A DNA stretch of 64,000 nt from Pterois miles (GCA_947000775.1 CAMQGK010000341.1:8954501-9018500); one strand, 5' to 3'. Shown: positions 51,442 to 64,000, numbered from the stretch's first letter. Notes: generated by a model not told the origin, from the letters alone. Translations and numbers: made by a program.

Positions 51442-54400
51442 TTGGTGACACTGATCATTGATCATGAAGATAAACAGCTCAGCTACAAAATAAGTTTTAA
51501 ATTCAGTCACGGTGTGCTGCCTATGAGAGACACTCTTCTTCTTTGATATCTTTCTTTTCCAACTCACTACCACAGTTATGAAATCAGAAATAAGTCTTTA
51601 GCGCTTCTCCTCACATGGTAGATGCACTGACTGCAGTACTGTAGCGTCCAGCTATGCTGCACACTACATCCTTGTCTTTTCCCCTCTGTCAAACCAATTC
51701 ACCAGCTAACGTTGGGTTTCCATGGCAAGTTAGTCAACATTCATCCTACACTGCTCATGTTAAATCATTAATTAGGCCACTGTTTCTTCCTTCTCAGCCG
51801 GCAAAAAGCTGATTAAAGATTGCAGTTGAAGAGGTTTCTGTACTTTAATATGAAGTTATTTTTAAACTTGATTTAATGATGGTGAAAAACAAACCTCTAA
51901 CCTAACGCTTCCTCTGTTGCTTTCAGATGCACTGAATCAGTTGACAGTATGCAGATTTTTGCTGTAAGAAACTGATTCTGCATGATGTGTTCTGAGATAT
52001 ACAGCCCAACTATGCCGGTAGACCATTTATGTTCAACAATCTTTCCAATTTTACACTTTTGATTGTGTTTTTTGTCCACTTTAATTCCACCAGGTTTAAC
52101 ATGGAGATTGCAAACAAAAAGAGCCAGTTTTTCTCATTAGCTTGTTGGAGTTTGTGCACCACTAAACTAGCTTGTTTGTTTGTGGCGCTTCGGCAGGTGT
52201 GTCTTTGGCTTTGCGGTGGCCGTGGTGAGATGGCTGTGCGACTGTAATTACTAATTTAGCTTAAGTGTGGGGAAAACAAACAGAGCAGGAAAAGCTGGAA
52301 TGATCAAAAGATAGCTCTCTCCAGCTGCCTCCAGCTCTAATCTGCTCAGGTAATTCTCCTCAAACCCATAGATTCCATGCAAGCGATTGAATTTCAATGC
52401 ATCTCTGATGAGCTGGGGGGTGGGGAGAAAACCTACCTGAGCACTCAGATGGATTGGCAAGCAGATGCTCGGTCAAAGTGACAGGTGATAAGTGCTTTGG
52501 CAAGCTTTAAGTGAAATCTTTATGCATTTCTTGCCGTATGCAGCCGTGCTGTCACTGCCCGTCTTTCATGCGGTCCCTCTCATTTGTGGAGCATTTTCTC
52601 CGCCGCAGAACAAGCAGTCTGATAAAGCACCTATCACCTTTCAAATGAAGTCGTCTGTTTATTTAAGTGACTCCTCCGCAAGGTGGTGTATTATAGAGGA
52701 ACGCAATAAGCAACTCCACCAACCCTGAAACTGTATCGACCCCACTGGCCTCGTTTGGTAATTTCTTGTTGAAATGGATTTTAATTTATACTTTTCAGGC
52801 GAAGGTAATAGTTCCAACCAAGCCTGTAGCATGCAGTCGTTGTAAAAAAGTAAAAGTGCAGTTGGATTCAGAGTCTCTGTGTTGGTGCCAAAGCTGAATA
52901 TAAGGGGCTTTGATACTATTGATGATGCAGATAATAGCAGCAGATAATAGCTTTATGTACTCATGTACAGTAATAAGCTTTTTTGTTTCTACCCTGAGTT
53001 CACACATTGTTTCTTAGAAAACAGCAACCTTAATTTGTAGGCACCCTGGTTTGAATTTAGTTCTATAAGGGGCAAATGCAGTCCTTTATCACTGTAGTGG
53101 TACAGCTTTACTACTCATGCATACACTGTACAGTATGTTTCACACTCTGCCTCAGGATTCTGTGCAGAACAAGCTGCGTTTTATCGGAACTGCTGCATCT
53201 GTTTTTATTAGAATGCAGAGCTCCTGCCAAATGTTACACCTCTTATGGAAAACTGGTCAGTTAAGATAACACTTTCTCTGGAAACCCCCCCAACAATTCA
53301 TGTTTACTTATGGGCATTAATCTATGAAGTGTAACGCGCTGTAGTGCATGTACTCAAACAACCACACGTCTAATAAACAATGTTCTCCCCATCTTATTTG
53401 ACCATTACTATTCCTTTTCCCTGTGCTCTCCTTGGTTGTGGTAATGGTGAAGTGTTTCAAGTAACACCACTTTCAGAAGGCTTGTTTCGCGATACTTAAT
53501 CACCTCTCTCACTGTATTTGCCGTGGCACCAGCAAGCTATGCAGCACATGCAGAGCAGCTTAAGATGCTTTGGCCCGTATTTAGCCTGTTGTGGATAGTA
53601 ATGTGAAGCCCCCTTAATTGGAGTCCAGGGGAGGATCTCTGGGAGCGCTCTCTAAGTACTGCGCCACAATTGTCTGCAGGTCAGAGGTCAGCTTGGAGAT
53701 TTGCATGAGGTTCCATGCCCAGAAAGAGCGTTTAAGCCGAGCATTTCATTTAAATCAGCAGCCCAAGCAGTTGGAATGTGGCGCAATATCTCTTCATTCC
53801 CCGCACGAAATGGCCCCGGCCACCTTCATTTATTTCCCTCCTCACTTCATCTTACTGTATGCACTTTTTTTCCATCAGTGTGGATCAGGAGCAGTCTGCA
53901 CTTTCAAGTGGAGACCCCCGAATCACCTCAAAACAAATCTCTGCAAAATGGACCACTCAAGGTGCTGTCTCAACATCTGAAATTGATGGCAATCAGTAAA
54001 TTGCTGTCTTAAGTGTGATGGTGGTGCATTAGTGATGGATTGTGATCAGAACCAGAGGGCTGTGGATCAGGGTAGCTAAGCCTATTGTCTCTAAAGACAA
54101 AAAAGGGTTGAGCAGGCATGGGTGACTATTCTAACTCCTTTCACCTCAGCACACAAAGTTGAATTTCCCTGAATCGAGGGTCTAATCCCTCTTTTCCCAG
54201 TCCAGCTCTCGGTCAGTCAGCCGTCAGGCCTTCTCTTTTTTTCCTATGGACACTTGCGCTTTCATGGCATCATTAGCTGAGGCTGAGTCCTACCCCGTCT
54301 TTAGCCCCCTATGAAGTCCCTGTTGCTCTTTTAAGGAACGGTCACCATTTCCAATAGCATTAAGTCTTTGGCTGTTGGACTGTAAAACTCTAATACCAGC

Positions 54401-54823
54401 TTCTTAAGGAGTTTTTAATCCTCTTGAGCAAAGACCCATAAAACATGGTGATGAGACAGCCCATGCATGTGTCCCACACAATTGCCTACATCTACTGTAG
54501 CAGCACCATTATAAAGAAGGAATGAAAATCTTTATATTAATTTCTTTGTTTAGAATAAGACTTCGTTTGGCCAACCTGCTTCTTTATGTTTCATACTGTC
54601 AAAAGACAAAGTTGGGTCTATTCAGAATTAATACATGATGCAGGATACATGAACACTATTCTTAGATTTCTTTTTAAATAAAAGGCAGCAGGAAATTGTA
54701 TTTTTTCTTATTGTTAAATGCTGTTTGTAGCACTGAGCTAAGGTCGAGTAATGATAGCATGAAAGTCTGCGAGTCTGCATTTATGCAGGGTGTTTGTTTT
54801 AAATGTTTTACGATCATGTATAT
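51442..54823. other. 3.4 kb non-coding DNA
   Basis: No exon or repeat is recognised. 53618-54012 is free of stop codons over long stretches in all three plus-strand frames, but none of the translations shows a domain. Confidence 0.4.
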
Positions 54824-55099
54824 TAGGGATGCAACTAACAATTGTTTTCACTGTCAGTTAATATGTCAGTTATTCTTGATTAATGGATGAAGTGTTTGGT
54901 CTATAAGATGTGAGAAGATGGCGTCTTCACTTGTCTTGTTTTGTCCACAGCTCACAGATATTCAGTTTCCTGTCATAGAGGAGTAAAGATAAAAATATTC
55001 ACATTTAACTCTTTTTTTTTTCTTAAGAAATTACACAAAATTAGTGATTATCAAAGTATTTGGTGATTGATTTAATAGTTGACAACAAGCAAAGCTCTA
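54824..55099 (+). mobile_element. hAT-like non-autonomous element, family A copy 5
   Basis: Starts TAGGGATGCAACTAACAATT and ends CAAAGCTCTA. It contains GTCATAGAGGAGTAAAGATA. It is shorter than the other copies, with internal losses. No clear target-site duplication. Confidence 0.8.
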
Positions 55100-56263
55100 A
55101 GTTGCATGTACAGTGTTTCAGGTTGCAGTATAATTTTGATCAACATGGAATTTAGACTGATGGAAAATTCAATTGCAATGTTTGGATAGAAAAAACAAAC
55201 TCTCTCACCCTATAATGTTGTGTACAGCAGAAAGGCAGCAGCTCTCAGAGGGCATTAATGCTAAGCAGAAATTGGATTTAACAGCAACACATAGACGTTC
55301 TTTCAGGACGATTAGGGCTGCAGCCAGGCATGATGTCCTTCTACACCTGCCTGTTTAGTGTGAGATTAAGCCACCCAGATCCTGCACATTCACGTTCGCG
55401 TCCTCTGTTAGAGTTTTTCTGGAATACCTTGTCTTCTTTCACCGAGGGGTGGGGTCATTAGGGAGCGTGTTGCTACCCAGCTGAGAGTGGAAGTGAAAAG
55501 TGCAGCACTGAACACAGAAGCTCCTCAGAGTTTAGAGCTGCTTCGCCTGATTTCAGGTGTAAGTTTTAGGCACTTTGCACAATGATACAACTGAGAGTGG
55601 TTACAAGATTTTTATCTCTTTGGTTTGTTCTCCTTTTCCTCTGCATTGTTCTGGGAGCTTCTTTTAGTCGAATCTGTGTGGATGCCAGTCTTATACAGTC
55701 TCTGCAACAGTGGTGACAATACCTTTAGTTTAGCACTGTGGTTATAGGAGCATCAGTGTGTTTTGGTGATGAGTGAGTTTGGTGAACAGTGAAGGTGATG
55801 CACTTCCAGCCATCTGAGCTGTAAATAGCCCGCTTTTATTGGAGGTGGAACAAACGTCCTGTTGTACTAATTCACAGTGTGGCCTACAGCATTATTCATG
55901 TAATGTAATCATTTGTGAAACAAGGACACAAAGCATGCGAGTGGAGGTGTTATAGCCACACAAGTAATCAGAGGAATACAGCAGATGTTATGTAGTAATT
56001 ACCTGGCAATTTTGAAAAATCAGTGGCATATTTTAAAACTGAGATGTGGCAAGTGCATCATCAATAGAGAGAAAATCAGCCAGCATGCAGCCAAATATTT
56101 ATTAATGAAGAATTACATTTTTTATTCTTTTAATCATGAGAGCAATCTAGTGAGATAGTGGTCTGTTATCATTATGTGATGAATTTGTTTGTATGATTGG
56201 TGAGGTACATATTGTACTTTTTAAAATTAAAAAAAATAATCTATTATATACTACTAATAAACT
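55100..56263. other. non-coding DNA, nothing recognised
   Basis: No open frame, repeat or regulatory motif that I can name. Confidence 0.45.
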
Positions 56264-56607
56264 TAGGGCTGGGTGATAATGGCCAAAATCTCCCATCACG
56301 ATATAGGGCATTTCATATCCTCATAACGATACATATCATGATATAGCATGTTTTCTGGTCATATATGAAATAACCACATGGTGAAGCCTATTTTTGTATC
56401 CTTCTTTGTGAATGAAATACTTGACAAATGACAATTACTTGAGTACAAAATGAACATAAGTTTTAAGTGATGTTATAGAGAAAAAATAAATAACTATAGG
56501 CCTAGCATGTATCACAATAGAAAGATTTAGAAAAATATATTTTTATACTGTTTTGACGATGCTGTATATATAGTCATATATATATATTGTCATATCGCTC
56601 AGCCTTA
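56264..56607 (+). mobile_element. hAT-like MITE, family B copy 2
   Basis: Starts TAGGGCTGGGTGATAATGGC and ends CGCTCAGCCTTA, imperfect inverted termini. The interior has ATCACGATATAGGGC and a short TATATA run. It is longer and more diverged than the copy at 23802. No clear target-site duplication. Confidence 0.7.
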
Positions 56608-58427
56608 AACACGTGCTTTGTATCATATTGTACTGTTTGCGATCATATTGAAATCATGTGTTGTGCAACATCACATCTTACATCCAGCTAAGCTCCATTC
56701 ATCTGGAAGGAACAGGAGACGCAACACGACTGCAACGGTTTACCTGAAAGCTGATACGTTGATCCCTGCTTGGGAAATATTACCTCCACTTCCATTTAAA
56801 TGGAGCCATCTTCACATAGAAATACCGCTAACAACACTATCGCTGGTACAACAAAGTTGATAGATTATACATTACCACAATTTGCCATAACAAATAACAA
56901 TTATGTCTTTGTGAATACAGAAAGCAGCTGTGGACTGTTTATCCCAAATTGTGGAGAGGTTTCTTATTGCCGGGATAACCACCCATCTGCCTTTCTATAA
57001 TAAAGACATAACATAAAATAAACAAGCTACGCTACATTTAATTTTCTTCCTGTTTTGCGTTGAGGATCCGGTGAGGCTTAATTTCCAAAATTTCTACAAC
57101 AGAGTTCCATAAAGGGCCAATGATATGATTCAGTAGTTAAGTTTCCCTCAATAGAGTAGAGTGACGGCAGGCACATCTCTCGCTTGTGAGTGAAAACAAT
57201 TTGTGCTTGATTTTACCCAGACACTTTTTGAGCATGAACCCGGCTCCATCTCCAAATAGACCTTGAGCAAAGTGTGTGTTTCAAAAAAAAAAAAAAAAAA
57301 AAAAACTGAACCCGATGCAGCCAGACAAGGGAAACAAGAAGCGGAGTAAAAAATACCTCCAGTGTTGCCCCACTTTGTCAAAAATTCTGAGGCAATTAAT
57401 CTCGGAGGAAATAATTGAGCTTATTCTGCCAAAAATAGTCAAGTACTTGAAAGATGACACATGGAGATAATGCTCCACAGAGCAGGGTAAACATGCAGGC
57501 TGGTGGCTCGAACAATCCTTAAATTGGGCAAGGCATTATGAGCAGAAGGCATCTCAAGATATTACAGCATATCTGACAAAGGGACATGACTTCTTTTGTT
57601 TTTGACATCTGATATCTAATCTATTACTGTACTGATATAAGTGCACAAACAATAAACAAATGACAAACACTTCAAGAGCAAGATAACATCTGCTTTTAGC
57701 TTGAACACACCTCCGCATTTCAGCCATTTTCAGCTGTAGAAGTAGAAATAGACTTTGCAGATTTTTACATGACAAAATTACTGGATTTTATCAGGAGAAA
57801 GTAGCCTCTGTTACAACGAACATTATAGACTTGGAGAATATAGTGACTTTACACACCATTTACTAACTCAAATCAGTGCATGTAGTTACTCTTTAACATT
57901 AATCGTTGTGCTGCAACCTCTGCTAACATGCCTTACATAACCGTGAAAACCGCACCAAGCAGTTGTTTCAGGGCTGTTTTCTTTGCATTGGATGGGAAAC
58001 TAAATGCATACTGTTAACCTCTGCCCTGCTGAGGGCAAGATAGAGATGGTTAGAAACTGTAAAATGATTTGCAGAGATATGATCTCATAATGTCAACCAT
58101 ATACATCTGACCCTTGGTTCTCTGCCAGACGTGTTGGAGTCACATTGTAAGAAATGAAAAACCATGAAAAATGTGGAGTACTATTCATAGTACATCTGTG
58201 ATCATATACCAACTCAACATGGTCCTTGTTTACATGTAAATACTTATTCAACTATTACGTGTTAATGAGCACCAATCTGAAGAAATGTTTAGCAGAGAGA
58301 TAATCATCGGCTGATATTCAGGATTCTTGTGTTTCTACACACTGTAATTATTGACTTGGTGTCACCTGCACCCATTCCTAGAAGCTACGAGTTATTTCCC
58401 TCCTCAGAAATACGGCATGCGATGCAT
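56608..58427. other. non-coding DNA with a poly(A) run
   Basis: A 23-A run lies at 57283-57305. A 64-codon open frame (57276-57470) follows it; its lysine-rich and leucine-rich translation matches nothing I recognise. Confidence 0.4.
57283..57305. repeat. poly(A) run
   Basis: Twenty-three consecutive A. It could be the tail of a decayed retroposon on the plus strand, but no body is recognisable upstream. Confidence 0.9.
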
Positions 58428-58900
58428 TAGCGCTGCACGATTACGGCCAAAATGGTTACCCCAATTATTTTTAACGATGCTGAGATCACAATTATTCATT
58501 CATTTTAGGGACAAAATATTTTTAGATTCAAATAAACACAGTACTGCTTTCCCTTCCATGCTACATCCCTGATAGATAATCCTACTTAAGAGGAGGTTCG
58601 TCTTCACCTGACTTCAGCGCATTTTCATTTTGCCCGCCTGTTAAAACAAGAAATATACACTATATTTCTCTGCTGCAGCTATATTTTGCACGTGCAGCAG
58701 CATGACAGCTCCTGAAAACTGAGGCCAAAATTGATTGATTGCCAGCTGGTGGCTGGCTGTTAGTTTAAGAAGCACTTGATTTGATATGCAGTGGAGGTTT
58801 CTATGAGCGAAGCACACATTTTAAACATCAATATTGCAGTCAATCATATTTATTTAATTGTGGGAAGCTAAAACCGTGATCGTGATTAATATTCAATTAG
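58428..58900 (+). mobile_element. dispersed CTGCACGATTACGGCC-type transposon
   Basis: Starts TAGCGCTGCACGATTACGGC, a one-base variant of TAGGGCTGCACG. Near the right end is GGGAAGCTAAAACCGTGATC. This matches a common fish DNA-transposon-derived repeat. The terminal CAGCCCTA is missing or mutated (CTGTCAAAA). No duplication was found. Confidence 0.6.
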
Positions 58901-59474
58901 CTGTCAAAAAAGACGGCATCTTATTAATTAACAAATGGGATGAAGTTAAGAATACCACAAGAAAACTATATATAAGTGACCAGGAGCGCTAGGTCTTCTC
59001 ATCAGGCCCAAACACATGGAAATTAAATCTTTGTGTACATGATAAACTTGATTACTAATACTTCTTCCCTAATCCGGGCTACCTGAAAACTGCCGAGTAT
59101 GCAGGCTGACCAGCTGCTTCCTGCTATTGTTTTATTTTTTTTTGATGAGTCGGTGCATATGTATAGCCAAGATAAATCAGGCCCATACATTTGATAATCA
59201 TCTTTACCCACTTAGGCATATTTGAAGTACAGGCACCTATGAAGAAAATTATATGCAGTTAAGTTCAGCATGTAAAGCAACCTCAAAGTGCACTTGGTAG
59301 ATCATTGTGCATTCAAGGAGCTGGTGGAGGACGGCTTTCTCTCAGCTGAAATTGATTTCTTGACTCGCCTGTTCCACCTACCCAAGGTGGAAATGATATA
59401 AAAGAAATTCAATGGGAAGAATGCAACCCAAACCCACATGGGATAAGTAAAACCAATCACACGATATTAGTAAC
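58901..59474. other. non-coding DNA, nothing recognised
   Basis: Spacer between two transposons. Position 59467-59474 is the left target-site duplication of the next element. Confidence 0.45.
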
Positions 59475-60134
59475 TAAAGATGCCAATTTTGAGAAATTTT
59501 CTTAACCCTAGTTAACCGATTATTAATCGTTAACCTACAAGATTTGTGCCTAGCATGCAGCGGTGAGCCATGTGCCGTATATGAGTACAGCAGATAACTG
59601 AGTCAACAGTTCACCATCAGGAGAGATACTGTAGCAGCCACGATGCTGCGTTCACTGTCTCCACTTCACTGACTGGAAGTGTTAACAGCCACAAGCTACC
59701 AGCCACGCAGCTACTTTCCCAGCCAGCTTTGGAGCTGCTAGCGTTGCCGGTGCTCCGTGCCCGCTGTAGCGTGGAGTTTCTGACAGACTAGGTATGTGGA
59801 GGTGGTGAGGTGGTGAGTTGTTGTTGGTGTTATAGCTGTGAACATAGCTGTAGCAGACGGTGTGTGTACAGTTTATATGTCGGTGAATAAATGCTACGAG
59901 GCTACAAGCTACATCTCCTCAGCTGGAAGTCCAGAGCCAACTTCCTGTATCTGCACCGGCTCTCTCTTAAGGTGGACCAGCTTTTCTCCTTAAAGTGATG
60001 AGCTGCTCCTTTGCATAATTGATTTATAATTAATTTATTATTAATATTTCTTTTAACTATTTAACCAGTGGCGTTAATCAGTTAAAATGCTTAATGTTGG
60101 TTATTGGTTAAACAGTTAATTATTAACATCCCTA
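59475..60134 (+). mobile_element. hAT-like non-autonomous element, family C copy 2 (long form)
   Basis: Starts TAAAGATGCC and ends TTAACATCCCTA. The flanks ttagtaac (59467-59474) and ttggtagc (60135-60142) match at 6 of 8 positions. Both ends are homologous to the copy at 5247-5592. The middle (about 59540-60000) contains GC-rich sequence absent from the short copy. No transposase frame. Confidence 0.75.
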
Positions 60135-60435
60135 TTGGTAGCCCATTGCAGGTCATGGTGCATTTGGAGGCTGTGGGTGACGTTGCAAGCATTTCTGCAG
60201 GTTAGCTTAGCTGATGTTTGTGCATATTGTGGTGATTAAAGCCCACAACAGGGATTTTTTTTCACTTTTACAAATCTGCCACTTACAAATGAGAAGACAT
60301 TAGTTTGGATTTTGATTACACTTCGGGCAAAAACATGGTTGTTCATGCACTGGTCAATTTTCAGATTTTAGGCTACTTTTCTTCCATAACATGTTGTCTT
60401 TCAGACTAGAGGAAAGAAAACATCCAAAATACTTA

Positions 60436-60600
60436 AACATATTTAAACATACAATTTCAGAAAACCCGCAATACAAAAAATACTTGTCTTAATGTAAGTC
60501 ATCAGCTGGCGAAGTTTCATGGTGATATCTAGTAGTTAAAATGTTTTATCTTATTCACCTGTTCTACAACATATATTTAAAGGCTGGTTTTTCAAAATAA
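60436..60600. repeat. direct repeat unit 1 of a local duplication
   Basis: Contains CATATTTAAACA, CTTAATGTAAGTCATCAG and GAAGTTTCA, then TAGTTAAAATG and TTCACCTG. These occur in the same order in the unit at 60864-61050. Confidence 0.6.
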
Positions 60601-60863
60601 AGTTTTCCTCATACTCTGTATTCTGAAAGTTTTTGCAGAGAGGTTTGTTCATATATCATTGATAGCTTGATATATAGAACATTTTAATCCCCAAAACATG
60701 GTGAAAATGGATCTTTTATGGCTGTTGACAGTATTTTCTGATTTATGGAGTGATAAAAAGAGACATCCAAAAACTCCCTGGACCAGGTTTTATCCAATGT
60801 TCAGATTTCTCTTCTGGGAACGTATGCACATTAGCACATATTTCACAAGATAATGCACCATTT

Positions 60864-61050
60864 GCATATTTAAACAGAAAATTTTTAAACCTTGTAATAC
60901 AGAAAATAATAGTCTTAATGTAAGTCATCAACTGGGGAAGTTTCAAAGATATTTTTCCCTTTATTAGGTAGTGAGAGTGGCTGTTGTGAAAGGGGCCAAA
61001 GGTCGGATTCAAACCCTAGTTTATTAGTTAAAATCTGGACCCTGTTCACC
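60864..61050. repeat. direct repeat unit 2, interrupted by SINE remnant
   Basis: Repeats the word order of the unit at 60436-60600. The homology breaks after GAAGTTTCA (60945) and resumes at TTAGTTAAAAT (61023), with about 75 bp of unrelated sequence between. Confidence 0.6.
60946..61018 (-). mobile_element. truncated tRNA-derived SINE remnant
   Basis: On the minus strand it begins at a B-box-like GGTTTGAATCC (61005-61015). It continues CGACCTTTGGCCCCTTT and ends CCTAATAAAGGGAAAAA. This is the layout of the 3' part of a common fish tRNA-derived SINE. The A box and 5' half are missing, so the copy is 5'-truncated. Confidence 0.6.
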
Positions 61051-63589
61051 TGGGGGTGTCTTAAAGTAGTAGAGACTCGAACAGGCAATATATCAAAATC
61101 CAAAATACTGCAATAATAATATTGATATAGTGTTATTTGTTTTGTTTTTTTTGGCTTTAGGGCATATTGCGGTTTCATTTGTGTATTGGGATGTCAGACG
61201 CTAACTTAGCACCACACTCCATCAAAGAGTAGTTGGAAGTATTTATGGGAAGGAGTTTTTGGGAGGTAGTTGGGGAATTGGGAGTGTCTTGAAAATACAA
61301 TTTGTAGGCAGCGTTTGTGCCAAAACAGTGTAAAGGCTGCAAAGTGAGTTTTAAAAAGCCAGTAGTCTCTGCAGCAGGCGAAGCATGCATTTGTCTTTGG
61401 TATTGACCAACAACTCTATCAAGCCCCTCAATATATTATCAGATAAGAAGAGCATGAGAAAAATAGTTTATTGTCCTCACACATTTGAATACAGCTCTTA
61501 CATAAAGTCTTCTATAATATCGGTTTACTGATATATTAACATTGAAAGAAACACACAAAGGCAACGTTGCTGTGCTTGATTAGAAGATGACCTCATGGAG
61601 ACATGACATAATCTGTGTTTACAGCTGGCTTTGACAGGAGTGATGAACACGCATAGGCATACTTCCTGTTGCAAGCCACTGAACTATGGAATTATCTGAT
61701 CAGATTTGCTGAAGGGAACATCCTTCAGTCTTCCTAAACAAATAACTGTCATTTCGTTTTTTACTGGACCTGCTGTCCTCTGACTTGGCAGCCCATTTCC
61801 TGGCTGCGTGCACTGCCGTTTCCTGTTCCATGAATCAGAACGAACAGTGGAGTGTTTCTGTTGGACCGATGCTGCAGAGATCTCAAGGAAGCTGCAGGCT
61901 ACCGGCTCTGAGAAGTTAAACAAGTCAAAAGCAAATCAGAGCCAAGTTCATTTTAATAGCTTTGGGAATCACACACAATTATCTTTCTGTTTGGTCAGTC
62001 CTGCACAAAGTATCTACCCAAGGTAGCTTCATACTGTATGTTATTAGCAACCAAAGCTCTCAGAAATACTGTAATGGTCAAATTCAATCAGCCTTCACTG
62101 TGATTTGAATGATGAAATCTTTCAATCCACTTTATTATTGCTGCTGGGTAACAGCACTTTAATTTAATGTTTCTGTGTTTACTCACTGAGTTACCTCCTG
62201 TGGTTTCAGAGTTAAGCTTTTCCAATTTCAGCTTGTTACTACATGACATACATTTCAATGAGGAACTTTTAATGGGGAAATCCATAAAATGTAACCCAAT
62301 AAACAGTCTCGTTGACCTCCAAGTTTAATAAACATTTCGAGTCAAAGGTGCCTCCTGACTTGAACGGAACAATACGAGTGTGAGTCGGGGACAGAGCGCT
62401 GCGACGCTCCAGATGGGCAGGGTTATGTCTGCTGTTAGCGGGCTCGGAGGCACGAGACCTTGCGTGGAGCCTAAACAGATGCTGCTCTTTAAATGAGACT
62501 TCTGACATTAACAGCGGTTAGTGGACTCCTGTGAGGCCTCCCTTTACAGCTGTTCTGAGGCCATTTTGTCTTTTAATTGGGATGGGAGAGATCATAGATT
62601 ACATTAGTTGAGCAGGAGACAGTGCGGGCCCCTCCCTTTTTGCCTTGTTCTCTGGGCTGCTAGCTTGAACGAACGTAGCCTCCTGCTTAATAAGCCTCCC
62701 ACACGGAGCAGTAGCTCTCACAGAGCAGCCTACCTATTAGCGTGCGGGAGACGAGGGCCTGTCTATTAGCTCCTTATGTGAGCGGGTATGCTGGAAAGAC
62801 AAGAATACGTGTTGGTTTTATAAACATATTGGAATCAATTCTTTCTTTCCTCCTTTTTTTCTGTTGCAAAATAAAAGAGAAAATACATAAATAGGTATCA
62901 TTTTTCTCAAAGGTAGTAGCCTATGCTGCCCGTCTAGACTGTGTGGCTGTAACCAATACCTGCTGTCTGGCCAGCAGTGACACATTATATATTTGCAGGA
63001 GACAATCCCTGTATTTATGTATGAGTTAAATATGCCCAGGAGACACCGCTGCAGATTACATATCTGCAACCGGAGTTCTGGGAAGGATTGACACACAGCT
63101 GTTAACTCAATTCAAACTTGATTAGGGCCAAATTGAAGAATGAATGCTGCCTCTTTTTGAGTGAGGAGGGGGGAGGGAAGGCAAAGAGAGATATTGACAG
63201 GGAATCAGTGCTCGCTGTGCGGGCCACAGAGTATGTTTTTATACTTCAAAAGGCTTCAGGGAAAGGGGTTAGGCTTTGTAACTAGAACATACAATATTTC
63301 CAGTGAGGGTGTAGAATGTTTTTACACTGTGTTCGGTAAGAAAGAACAAATCACGACTCTGAAAAACTGAGTATATGCCTGAACCATGCATGGTTAGTCT
63401 GTGAGTTTGTGGCTAAACTGTTATATGAGTAGTCAGTCAGTCATGTCTAGAATGTTAAATCCAGCGGCACGTGTCCAGCAGGTCCGGTGAGGACACCAGT
63501 GGATGCGCTGCTCCACTCAACTGGCCATTCAAGAGGTAATGTACCCTATCTTGGCATGCACCTGATTAGTCCCTGATTTTCTGCTCACG
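61051..63589. other. 2.5 kb non-coding DNA
   Basis: No exon or repeat is recognised. About 62480-62790 is a unique block with two CTATTAGC words and TAAT cores, a candidate conserved element. Confidence 0.4.
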
Positions 63590-63850
63590 TTTCAAACAGT
63601 AAACAACATGGCGGCCTGCTCGTAAACTTTCTGTTACTCCTAAATAATCCTCCAAAATCTGCTTCTGGAAACATTTTAAGCGAGGAAAAAGCGATGCTGA
63701 AACTCGTTTCATGTTAGAGCTAGATCACCTAATTTGACAGTTTGGCCCAAGTTTTGTGAGCCAGATGCATTGTGCTGTACAGGCTCATTTACATAAAGGA
63801 CAGTTCCCCGCCTTTTCATTTTGAAAGAAAAACGGCCACTGAGGAAGCTC
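63590..63850 (+). mobile_element. dispersed teleost repeat (AACATGGCGGCCTGC type)
   Basis: The words AACATGGCGGCCTGCTCGTA, TTTCTGTTACTCCTAAATAA, GCTCATTTACATAAAGGACA and CCCGCCTTTTCATTTTGAAA match a common teleost interspersed repeat. Boundaries are approximate and no duplication was found. Confidence 0.55.
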
Positions 63851-64000
63851 CAACACTTGGCCGACAAATAGTATAACTTCATCACTCAGTCAGTCAGTGA
63901 ATATCAATCAAAAGTGTCTTTTCCCAGACCCCTTTCACCTAACAGACATGCTAACAAAACAGGGACCACTGACCCTGACACTGATCCATTTCATTTAAGC
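63851..64000. other. non-coding DNA at window end
   Basis: Nothing recognised; the last repeat may extend into it. Confidence 0.4.

Noticed and set aside
57276..57470. 64-codon frame after a poly(A) run with a lysine-rich start
   Set aside because: The translation matches no family I know; the A-run supplies the lysines and no retroposon body is seen.

Overview
This is a gene-poor piece of a vertebrate chromosome, almost certainly from a teleost fish and probably a percomorph. The evidence is one fish-like vertebrate gene, AT-rich intron-like or intergenic DNA full of microsatellites, and many short non-autonomous transposons and retroposons of kinds I recognise from teleost genomes. There are no operons, bacterial genes, CRISPR arrays or phage modules. 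I see no sign of a previously undescribed multi-gene system.

The only convincing protein-coding gene is flrt3, on the minus strand. Its whole coding sequence lies in one exon (29432-31384, 650 aa): signal peptide, leucine-rich repeat domain with cysteine caps, fibronectin III domain, one membrane helix and a conserved tail. A splice acceptor sits 42 nt upstream of the ATG (AG at 31427-31428). Good minus-strand donors lie at 38227 and 38031, next to a TATA-like element and a (CT)n tract. This suggests a non-coding first exon and a promoter near 38.2-38.4 kb, with an intron of about 6.8 kb. A possible polyadenylation signal lies at 28990-28995. In tetrapods FLRT3 lies inside a large intron of MACROD2 on the opposite strand. 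I found no macrod2 exon, so the flanks may be macrod2 intron; that is an inference from synteny.

The left flank (1-28.9 kb) and right flank (38.6-64 kb) hold a mosaic of repeats. (1) A hAT-like non-autonomous family has five copies (347, 19273, 39270, 51094, 54824); one has a perfect 8-bp target-site duplication. (2) A second hAT-like family has two copies (5247, 59475), the shorter apparently an internal deletion of the longer. (3) A TAGGGCTGGG family has copies at 23802 and 56264. (4) A complete tRNA-derived SINE (11450-11812) has A and B boxes and a perfect 11-bp target-site duplication. A 5'-truncated LINE fragment (9905-10329) also has a perfect 11-bp duplication, and its 3' end resembles that of the SINE. 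(5) Several insertions are nested: a repeat plus a 355-bp TA array inside another element (7706-8507), a SINE remnant inside a duplicated repeat (60.9 kb), and one repeat inside another (44.6-45.2 kb). (6) Microsatellites are CA, TA, GT and CT tracts.

Several non-repetitive stretches rich in TAAT-type cores may be conserved non-coding elements, but only cross-species alignment can show that. Most repeat names rest on recognition from memory plus the visible termini and duplications; no database was searched.
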